The notes under the pieces were generated by a model. The model searched no databases. It was not told the origin of the DNA and saw only the letters and a program-made list of their open reading frames with translations. DNA of 47,017 bases from Nitrospirota bacterium. GTDB lineage: Bacteria; Nitrospirota; Thermodesulfovibrionia; Thermodesulfovibrionales; Dissulfurispiraceae. Positions 33,344 to 39,991 of this stretch are shown here, in pieces. Numbering within the stretch: the stretch's first letter is position 1; the number at the start of each line of letters is the position of its first letter. Both the position numbers and the translations under genes were made by a program. The stretch covers positions 1 through 47,017 of the forward strand of contig JAFGXL010000009.1 of the NCBI GenBank assembly GCA_016936655.1. The letters are read 5' to 3'.

Positions 33344-33371
33344 TTTATCGAAGACATTCAGAATCAGTCAA
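33344..33371 (-). promoter_or_regulatory. gmhA promoter (predicted leaderless)
   Basis: On the minus strand, TTGACT (33366-33371), a 16-base spacer and GATAAA (33344-33349). The ATG at 33335 is 9 bases past the -10 box. No Shine-Dalgarno is present. Confidence 0.5.
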
Positions 33372-33384
33372 GGTATATGATCTG

Positions 33385-33888
33385 TTATTTATTGAATAAA
33401 GGATAAAGCTTTTCATAGGTCGCAACGATATGCTCAGGAATTACGCGAACCTCGCCTAGCACTGTTATAAAGTTTGTGTCACCAGCCCATCTAGGCACTA
33501 TATGTATATGCAAATGCTCTTTAATGCCTGCGCCTGCTGCGCTGCCCAGATTGATGCCTATATTAAAACCCTCCGGTCTGAACGCCTCTTTTAGAAAGGT
33601 TGTGCAGAGGCTGGTCATTCGCATCATCTCATCAAGGGCTGTTGCTTTAAGGTCATCAAGAGATGAAGCGTGCTGATAAGGAACAACCATCAGGTGTCCA
33701 TTGTTGTATGGATATCTGTTCATTATCACAAACACCTCTTTACCCCTGTGAAGAACAAGCCTGTCTTTGTCTTCATTAGCTGATGTTGGTATGCAGAATA
33801 TACACTCCCCCGGCTTTTCAGAGATTATATACTCCATTCTCCAGGGAGCCCATAATGTAGTAAGTTCCTTGGTGTTTGTATCATTCAT
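33385..33888 (-). CDS. HIT family hydrolase (Ap4A phosphorylase/hydrolase-like)
   Basis: The 167-residue nucleotide-binding protein has the histidine triad HLHIHIVPRW near residues 128-137. Upstream are CIFCIP (a zinc-type CxxC often seen in this subfamily), NRYPYNNGHLMVVPYQH and NIGINLGSAAGAGI. The subfamily resembles Ap4A phosphorylases and hydrolases, which dispose of stress dinucleotides. The start overlaps the uracil-DNA glycosylase stop (ATGA). The gene is the end of the operon that begins at nnr. Confidence 0.92.
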   Translation of the reverse strand: MNDTNTKELTTLWAPWRMEYIISEKPGECIFCIPTSANEDKDRLVLHRGKEVFVIMNRYPYNNGHLMVVPYQHASSLDDLKATALDEMMRMTSLCTTFLKEAFRPEGFNIGINLGSAAGAGIKEHLHIHIVPRWAGDTNFITVLGEVRVIPEHIVATYEKLYPLFNK

Positions 33889-34625
33889 ATTTGTTCCTTT
33901 AACATTCCGGTTTTTCTTAAAACTGCCTGTGCATCATACCATGTAAGCCACTTGTCCTTGGGATTTCTCATCAGGTAAGCAGGATGAAATGTTGGCATCA
34001 CAGGAATAACCCTGCTTTCAGTTGTATAGTCAAAGAATTTTCCGCGCACCCTTGATATCGAGAATTTTGACATAGGCTCGCTTCTTGCCATAAGAGCATA
34101 CGTAGCTATTTTACCCATTGAAATTATAACCTCAGGAAAAATAATTTCTATCTGTGCCTCTACAAACTTCATACATATATTCATCTCATCAAGCATCGGA
34201 TCACGATTTGAAGGCGGCCTGCATTTGCATATATTGGCTATGTAAACATCATCCCGAGTCAGCCCCATCTTGTTTATAAGATTGGTTAGCACTCTGCCTG
34301 CCTCGCCAACAAAAGGTCTGCCCTGGCTGTCTTCTTCTCTGCCAGGAGCTTCGCCTATAAACATTATCTTTGCATCAGGATTTCCCTCTCCAAACACAAG
34401 ATTCGTGCGTTCCTCTGCAAGCCTGCACAGCCTGCAATCACCGATCTGAGATCTCAGTTCATCCAGAGCTTTTTGTTTGGAAGACATCTCACCTGAATCC
34501 GTATAGGCTTTTTTCTTTGAAACGCTCTTGAGATCCAGCTTAAAAGGCAGATACTCAATACCGATTGCTTCACAGTATTGCGCCACGAGCTTAAGATCAT
34601 CAGAAGATATAAGTGTATTACTCAC
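33885..34625 (-). CDS. Uracil-DNA glycosylase, family 4 (4Fe-4S type)
   Basis: Removes uracil from DNA. The cluster cysteines are in GDCRLCRL and NICKCRPPSNRDP, plus upstream GEAPGREED and GRPFVGEAGRVL (uracil-binding loop) and the late MPTFHPAYLMRNP block with the catalytic-loop His. About 246 residues. The start is taken as GTG 34623-34625, which overlaps the nadK stop by one base (TAGTG) and follows GGGGAGA; the alternative ATG at 34640 would overlap nadK by 16 bases and has no site. About 50 N-terminal residues ahead of the conserved core are lineage-specific. Confidence 0.93.
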   Translation of the reverse strand: MSNTLISSDDLKLVAQYCEAIGIEYLPFKLDLKSVSKKKAYTDSGEMSSKQKALDELRSQIGDCRLCRLAEERTNLVFGEGNPDAKIMFIGEAPGREEDSQGRPFVGEAGRVLTNLINKMGLTRDDVYIANICKCRPPSNRDPMLDEMNICMKFVEAQIEIIFPEVIISMGKIATYALMARSEPMSKFSISRVRGKFFDYTTESRVIPVMPTFHPAYLMRNPKDKWLTWYDAQAVLRKTGMLKEQI

Positions 34626-35485
34626 TATCTTTCTCCCCATTTCAGCTTTGATCTTATAAGCATGAAATAATCTCTTTCAACAGGAGTAATAAGCCTGGCA
34701 ACATGCGGCGATTTGATTATGTCAATGGTGTCATCCTTTTGGAGAGGAAAGCCTGTCTGACCGTCAAGGGTCAGAAATACGTCTTCATCATCAGCCTTAA
34801 GCCTGAGTGAGACCCTGACAGAATCCGGCAGCACAACCGGCCTGTTAGTCAGGGTATGCGGACATATAGGCGTAAGTGTTATGCATCCTAGCGTAGGATA
34901 CAATATCGGACCTCCAGCTGAAAGGGAATATGCTGTAGAGCCTGTGGGAGTAGATACTATAAGGCCATCAGATTTGTATGTAGTTACATAAATTCCGTTT
35001 ACATAAGTCTCTATATCTATAATTCTTGCAAGCGCTCCTTTGTTGACCACAGCATCATTCAGCACTATGCTTTCTGAAACCTTTTTGCCGGATCTCAGCA
35101 CAGATGCATTTAGCATTATCCGCTCTTCAATATGGTAGTCTCCGCAGAGCATGCGGTCTATCATTTGAATAATATCTGCCTTGTTGACTTCTGTTATAAA
35201 TCCCAGACTCCCAAGGTTGACTCCCAGTATGGGAATGCCTTTTCTGCAGGCTCTTCTCGCAGCCGCAAGCATAGTGCCATCACCGCCGAGCACCATAATC
35301 ACATCAGAAAGATCAGCAATATCATCCTTGTCATATCCTCTAATGCCCAGACTCTCTGCAGCCTGTTTGTCAGGGAATATGCTTATTCCCCTCGTTTTTA
35401 ACAGAGGCAGCAGCTCCCTGAGAATTTCTACAGGCTCTGTCCTGGATCTTTTTGTAATTATGCCGAGATTTTTCATATTAGTCAT
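34625..35485 (-). CDS. nadK: NAD kinase
   Basis: Phosphorylates NAD to NADP. The 286 residues carry the signature MVLGGDGTMLAAAR, NLGSLGFITEV, the NAD-binding SDGLIVSTPTGSTAYSLSAGGPI and the late VLPDSVRVSL region. It is 1 base downstream of tsaE. The nnr gene, which repairs damaged NAD(P)H, is in the same run of genes, so the operon groups NAD(P) supply with repair. Confidence 0.97.
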   Translation of the reverse strand: MTNMKNLGIITKRSRTEPVEILRELLPLLKTRGISIFPDKQAAESLGIRGYDKDDIADLSDVIMVLGGDGTMLAAARRACRKGIPILGVNLGSLGFITEVNKADIIQMIDRMLCGDYHIEERIMLNASVLRSGKKVSESIVLNDAVVNKGALARIIDIETYVNGIYVTTYKSDGLIVSTPTGSTAYSLSAGGPILYPTLGCITLTPICPHTLTNRPVVLPDSVRVSLRLKADDEDVFLTLDGQTGFPLQKDDTIDIIKSPHVARLITPVERDYFMLIRSKLKWGER

Positions 35486-35486
35486 G

Positions 35487-35924
35487 TTAAATATCCGCGC
35501 CTTTTATAATTATTTCTCTCTCATTGTCAGATAAATACTTAATCTCTACAGAAACAGCACCGTCAGGGCGCTGGCTTAGCCTCTCAGCCCACTCTATGAC
35601 AGCGATAGAGTCTGAATCAAGATACTCCCAAATTCCAAGCTCATCAAGCGCAGCATCTCCCTCTATCCTGTAAAGATCAATATGATAAAAGACCGGTTCA
35701 GTTTCATACTCGGCCACTATAACAAAGCTTGCGCTCCCAATATCCCTTGAGTGAATCCCGAGCGACGAGGCAAAGCCCTTAATAAATACTGTCTTGCCAG
35801 CGCCGAGATCTCCATACATACACACTACTGCGCTCTTGCTATTCTGGACAATGTGCCTACCCAGCTTGCTTCCCAATGCCTCAGTTTCTTCAGAAGAAGC
35901 TGATATATATTTGCGTACTGTCAT
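35487..35924 (-). CDS. tsaE: tRNA threonylcarbamoyladenosine synthesis ATPase TsaE
   Basis: ATPase required with TsaB and TsaD to make t6A37 in ANN-decoding tRNAs. The 145 residues show P-loop GDLGAGKTVFIKGFA, a SASFVIVAEYE segment and the Walker B/sensor block HIDLYRIEGDAALDELGIWEYL. It lies 18 bases after the CBS gene and 1 base before nadK. The tsaE-nnr neighbourhood recalls the yjeE-yjeF pair of many bacteria, here interrupted by three genes. Confidence 0.95.
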   Translation of the reverse strand: MTVRKYISASSEETEALGSKLGRHIVQNSKSAVVCMYGDLGAGKTVFIKGFASSLGIHSRDIGSASFVIVAEYETEPVFYHIDLYRIEGDAALDELGIWEYLDSDSIAVIEWAERLSQRPDGAVSVEIKYLSDNEREIIIKGADI

Positions 35925-35942
35925 AAAATACCAGGAACCAAT

Positions 35943-36389
35943 TTATGAACTTACGCCTTTTATGATATCAATCTTGCCTATCATGCCGACTATCTTTTTA
36001 TCCTGCACAACAGGTATATGATGAACCCTCTTTTCTGACATGATTGATGCTATCTCATCAATCGGAGCATCTTCATCAACACTAATTACACCATTGCTGC
36101 ATATATCAGCCACTGTCGCAGCTGTCATCTTTTTTATCTGCTGCTCAACCGCCGGCTGGTTCAGCGTTATAAATGCATCGAATATACGGATGACAGTAGG
36201 TATGTGAAACCTCTTGTTCTGCTCAATAAGATCGTTCTCTGTAACAATACCGAGCATATTCCCGTTATCATCAACTACAGGAGCTCCGCTTATCTTGTTG
36301 TTGATCAAAATTTTTGCAAACTCATTAACTGTTGTGGACGGCTTCACTACAATCACATTCTTTGTCATAATGTCCCTGGCCTTAAGCAT
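35943..36389 (-). CDS. CBS-domain pair protein
   Basis: The 148-residue protein is composed of two CBS motifs (about 1-60: ARDIMTKNVIVVKPSTTVNEFAKIL, then ISGAPVVDDNGNMLGIVTENDLI; and about 85-148: ATVADICSNGVISVDEDAPIDEIA, then VHHIPVVQDKKIVGMIGKIDII). CBS pairs sense adenosine nucleotides or related ligands. No catalytic domain is fused, so it would act on a partner. A good GGAGGTGAGG precedes the ATG. It lies 79 bases downstream of the diguanylate cyclase gene; the partner is unknown. Confidence 0.92.
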   Translation of the reverse strand: MLKARDIMTKNVIVVKPSTTVNEFAKILINNKISGAPVVDDNGNMLGIVTENDLIEQNKRFHIPTVIRIFDAFITLNQPAVEQQIKKMTAATVADICSNGVISVDEDAPIDEIASIMSEKRVHHIPVVQDKKIVGMIGKIDIIKGVSS

Positions 36390-36468
36390 GCCTCACCTCC
36401 GTGTATATGCAGAAAATAGTATGATCTCAAAACCATGCCAAAATCAAATTTATAATATCTCGTTCTTA

Positions 36469-37518
36469 CTAAGCAACAACCACTCTGTTTTTTCCCATGC
36501 TTTTAGCTTTGTATAAGGCGTTGTCTGCTCTCTTGAGAAGGTCTTCAATGTCTTTTTCAATATCGCCGAACAGTCTGCCCTCTGCTGATCCAATGCTTAT
36601 AGTAACCTTCAAATCACCTAAAGTACGCTCCTCTATGTTGCTTCTTATCTTTTCAGCAACTGCATAGACAGTATCTGAACTGATCTCAGGCAAATAAACT
36701 ATAAACTCCTCTCCCCCATATCTGCCGGCAACATCCGAAGCTCTAATAGATGATTTTATTATTTCAGCTACGCTTTTGATAACTTCATCGCCTTTTTGAT
36801 GACCATATGTGTCATTTATACTTTTAAAGTTATCTATATCCATCATAAGCACGCCTATAGTCATCCCGTTTCTTGCTGCCAGATGTGCAAGAGGTAATAT
36901 TGTATTATTAAAACCTCTCCTATTCAGCAGGCTGCTTAATGGGTCATGACTGGTCTTTAGAACCATATCCTTGTTAGTCTCCCAAAGTTTGTTAATCGCT
37001 TCGCCTATAAGCTCCAGCTCAGGGGTTGATTCTCCATGCTGTTTAAGAGCTGAAGTAAACCTTGAAAGATGATTTTCGTAAAAAGTTGCGGAACTTTTGT
37101 ATTTTGGAAGGCTGTTCTTCATAAAGTAGAAGATTGCCTCAAAAGCTGGTTCAAGCACAAAGAATTCGAGCCGAAGCGCGTATGTAAAATAGTCAGCAAC
37201 TCTCCTGAGATCATTAACAGTTTTTGACAGACTGTTTACTTTTTCAAGTGATTTTTTAAGGTTAGAAAGCACAGTCTCTGGATCATCCAGCAGCATAGGC
37301 ATCTCTCCCTTTTCTGCAAGACTCATAAGCTCTTCCCAAAAAGATACATGAACAGATTCTTCCTTGGACATGCTCATCCAGAATTTTTTGAGATGAGTAT
37401 CAGCGCTCAATTCTGAAAACTTTTTATAAGTACCAACAGCAGCTTTATCCAGCTCAAGACAAATCGATATAATTTCTTTTGTAATCTGCTGATCTCTTGT
37501 AAAGCCCACCGTGCCCAT
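36469..37518 (-). CDS. Diguanylate cyclase with ferritin-like (rubrerythrin-like) N-terminal domain
   Basis: The 349-residue soluble protein probably makes cyclic di-GMP. Residues about 190-349 form a complete GGDEF domain: DPLSSLLNRRGF, metal/base site MMDIDNFKSINDTYGHQKGDEV, GGEEF at 267-271, and the inhibitory I-site RASD at 258-261, so product feedback is likely. Residues about 10-155 are all-helical and look like a four-helix ferritin-like bundle. Candidate iron ligands are Glu22, Glu54 with His57 (an ExxH), Glu118/Glu123/Glu127, and Glu148/His150; the last pair departs from the expected ExxH spacing, so metal binding is not certain. A GGAGGT precedes the ATG. No membrane segment is present. 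The pga operon, a classic c-di-GMP target, lies 2.5 kb away. Confidence 0.9.
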   Translation of the reverse strand: MGTVGFTRDQQITKEIISICLELDKAAVGTYKKFSELSADTHLKKFWMSMSKEESVHVSFWEELMSLAEKGEMPMLLDDPETVLSNLKKSLEKVNSLSKTVNDLRRVADYFTYALRLEFFVLEPAFEAIFYFMKNSLPKYKSSATFYENHLSRFTSALKQHGESTPELELIGEAINKLWETNKDMVLKTSHDPLSSLLNRRGFNNTILPLAHLAARNGMTIGVLMMDIDNFKSINDTYGHQKGDEVIKSVAEIIKSSIRASDVAGRYGGEEFIVYLPEISSDTVYAVAEKIRSNIEERTLGDLKVTISIGSAEGRLFGDIEKDIEDLLKRADNALYKAKSMGKNRVVVA

Positions 37519-37566
37519 AAAACCTCCATTTATTTCAAGGTAGTTGCCATCTTTAGCTTTATCTGG

Positions 37567-38250
37567 CTAAAGAACCGCTATAAACCCTCCCTGCCTTCCT
37601 GCTTCTTCCTTAAGAAATCTGTACGAAAAATATTTATCCGGATTGCAGAAGGTGCATTCATCTATAACTTGAATATGATCCTTATTCATTCCTGACAAAA
37701 TTGCCTGCTGCCTGTTGGCGCTCTGAAGGTCAATATAGTACTTACCGTCCCTTTGCATACAGTAGTCTCCATCTCCTGTTGCTGCGCTTACAGCATCTAT
37801 AACATCTATATCCACAGTATAGCAGCACTGTCTTATACAAGGACCTATAGCCATCAATATGTCCAATGGATCAGACTGAAAATCAATCTTTAATAAATCT
37901 ACTGTCTTTTTCAGGATTGATGCAGCAGTGCCGCGCCACCCTGCATGCACAGCAGCAGCAACATGCCTTTTTTTGTCATAAAGCAGTATCGGAACGCAGT
38001 CAGCAGTTTTTACACCTAAAAGTATATCTTTTTGACCTGTCACAACAGCATCACCTACCAGCTGCTCCATGTTATTTATGATTGTTATTATCTTGTCTGT
38101 ATGCTTCTGGATGGGAAGATACATGCGATCTCCAGACAGTCCTGATACTTTTGAAAGCATAGATAAATCAGATCCTGTATATTTGCCTGTAAAAAACGCC
38201 CTCACCTTATGACCGCTAAGAATTTCAGGCTCAATAATATCGTTTTGCAA
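37567..38250 (-). CDS. pgeF: Laccase-domain protein PgeF (peptidoglycan editing factor/YfiH family)
   Basis: Zinc-dependent enzyme of the DUF152/YfiH/LACC1 family. Members have purine nucleoside phosphorylase-like activities, and in E. coli the family prevents misincorporation of L-Ser into peptidoglycan stem peptides. The 227 residues show QKHTDKI, DAVVTGQKDILLGVKTADCVPILL, AAVHAGWRGTAASIL and IGPCIRQCCYTVD, giving the His/Cys/His metal set. The start is TTG 38250, four bases after GGAGG. It follows nnr by 17 bases. Confidence 0.93.
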   Translation of the reverse strand: MQNDIIEPEILSGHKVRAFFTGKYTGSDLSMLSKVSGLSGDRMYLPIQKHTDKIITIINNMEQLVGDAVVTGQKDILLGVKTADCVPILLYDKKRHVAAAVHAGWRGTAASILKKTVDLLKIDFQSDPLDILMAIGPCIRQCCYTVDIDVIDAVSAATGDGDYCMQRDGKYYIDLQSANRQQAILSGMNKDHIQVIDECTFCNPDKYFSYRFLKEEAGRQGGFIAVL

Positions 38251-38267
38251 TTATCCTCCTGTTGCTC

Positions 38268-39815
38268 TTATGCGATATCCATCATGCAAAATGTCTGCGG
38301 CAGGCATTCTATTATGTCAGATGCTATAAGGCTATACTGAGTATAAGTATCAGCAGCTATATCCCCTGCAAGACCATGGATAAATGCGCCAGCTGTTGCA
38401 GCATGAAAAGGAGCAATACCCTGTCCAACAAATGCAGCTATTATGCCGGTCAGCACATCTCCAGATCCGGCTGTTGCCATACCGGGATTGCCTGTCGGGT
38501 TAATAAATGATCTCCCATCCGGATCAGCAACAATAGTGAACGATCCCTTAAGAAGCACAACAGCGCCTGTCTTTTTAGCCAATTCGCTGGCTGTTGTTAA
38601 ACGATCCGATTCTTTGATGTCGGCAGCAGCGCAGAGTCTCTTCATTTCTCCGGGATGAGGCGTCATAACTATCGGAGATCTTGATGACTGGAAAAGTTCT
38701 GACAGATCCTTTTTTTTAGCGCATACGTTGCAGAGGGAGTTAAGACCGTCAGCATCTATCACAAGCGGCACAGGAGACATTGATACAACACCAGACACAA
38801 GGTTCTCTGTCCCTCTGGATACTCCAATACCAGGGCCTATAGCTATAACATCAAGACTGCTGCTCGCAAATTCGAGCATATTTTTTAACGCACCATCTGA
38901 AAGCAAGCCAGAGCAGTCTTCAGATAGTCCAATAATCATCTCCTCAACAACTGAGCTTTGATAATCACTAACCAGTGACGCAGGCACACCTATTGTCACC
39001 AGTCCTGCACCGCTTCTTAGACAAGCGCGGCCTGCGAGTCTTGCTGCTCCTGTCTTACCCTTGGAGCCGGCAACAACAAGCACATGCCCATAATCGCCTT
39101 TGTGAGAATTTCTGGCTCTCTTACTAAAAAGTCCAGATATGAAATTCATGTTGGAAAGTTCGACAAGTATATTTTGATCTGATAAAAGCTCTTCAGGAAA
39201 TCCTATGTCTTCGACCAGAAGTTCACTAGTGTATTGATCACCTGGATATAGAAAATGTCCACGCTTTGGCAGACCGAATGTTACTGTATGATCTGCTTTA
39301 ACAGCAGCACCCTTTATACTGCCTGTGGCTGCAGATATTCCGGACGGAATATCTGCAGCCACTACAGGAGAATCTGAAGCATTTACAAGTGATATTACAT
39401 CAGCAATATATCCGACAACTTCTCTCTTAAGCCCTGTGCCGAATATAGCGTCAACAATTACGCAATCTGACAGATCATTCTCTTTAAGCGCTGGACAGAA
39501 CTCTATCTTGATTCCTGACTTTAATGATGCCTTATACTCCCTTAAGCAGTCTAAACTCATCATCTTTTTGCTGAACAGCATCACAACCCTAACTTTGTGC
39601 TTTTTAGACCTTAACCTACGAGCCGCTACAAGACCATCGCCACCATTATTGCCGCAGCCGCAGAGCACTAGAACATTCCTAGATGGATAGTGATGGTGAA
39701 CATGATCAGCAAGAGCTGAGCCAGCCCTGGACATCAACACAGAGCTCTTAATCCCATAGTCTTTAACAGCAGACATATCAATTGCTGACATCTCAGAAGA
39801 AGTGGCAATCTTCAT
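38268..39815 (-). CDS. nnr: Bifunctional NAD(P)H-hydrate epimerase / ADP-dependent NAD(P)H-hydrate dehydratase
   Basis: Repairs hydrated NAD(P)H. The 515 residues include an N-terminal epimerase (YjeF_N, about 1-210: VLVLCGCGNNGGDGLVAARRL, VDAIFGTGLKREV, ADIPSGISAATG) and a C-terminal ribokinase-like dehydratase (about 225-505: KGDYGHVLVVAGSKGKTGAARLAGRACLRSGAG, MTPHPGEMKRL, and the catalytic NPTGNPGMATAGSGDVLTGIIAAF). An AGGAGGCAGG precedes the ATG. It heads the run nnr-pgeF-DGC-CBS-tsaE-nadK-udg-HIT and is divergent from pgaA. The 176-base divergent gap is very AT-rich with many TATAAT-like words, so no single promoter is called there. Confidence 0.96.
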   Translation of the reverse strand: MKIATSSEMSAIDMSAVKDYGIKSSVLMSRAGSALADHVHHHYPSRNVLVLCGCGNNGGDGLVAARRLRSKKHKVRVVMLFSKKMMSLDCLREYKASLKSGIKIEFCPALKENDLSDCVIVDAIFGTGLKREVVGYIADVISLVNASDSPVVAADIPSGISAATGSIKGAAVKADHTVTFGLPKRGHFLYPGDQYTSELLVEDIGFPEELLSDQNILVELSNMNFISGLFSKRARNSHKGDYGHVLVVAGSKGKTGAARLAGRACLRSGAGLVTIGVPASLVSDYQSSVVEEMIIGLSEDCSGLLSDGALKNMLEFASSSLDVIAIGPGIGVSRGTENLVSGVVSMSPVPLVIDADGLNSLCNVCAKKKDLSELFQSSRSPIVMTPHPGEMKRLCAAADIKESDRLTTASELAKKTGAVVLLKGSFTIVADPDGRSFINPTGNPGMATAGSGDVLTGIIAAFVGQGIAPFHAATAGAFIHGLAGDIAADTYTQYSLIASDIIECLPQTFCMMDIA

Positions 39816-39991
39816 AACCTGCCTCCTGTATAAAATATAATCCGAAATAGAATCTGACCAGAGAATACTTTTATAATTAATGTTAATAAGTTTTTAAGCG
39901 ATAATATTATATAGCATATATTTCAACTATTTTTGTTAATATATAAAATTATATTTTTATGTAATGTGATTTAATTTGAGGGATCCGATAC

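Noticed and set aside
39816-39991. Specific promoters for pgaA and nnr in the divergent gap
   Set aside because: The region is so AT-rich that many TATAAT-like words occur, and no -35/-10 pair stands out. A c-di-GMP riboswitch was considered but no conserved core was seen.
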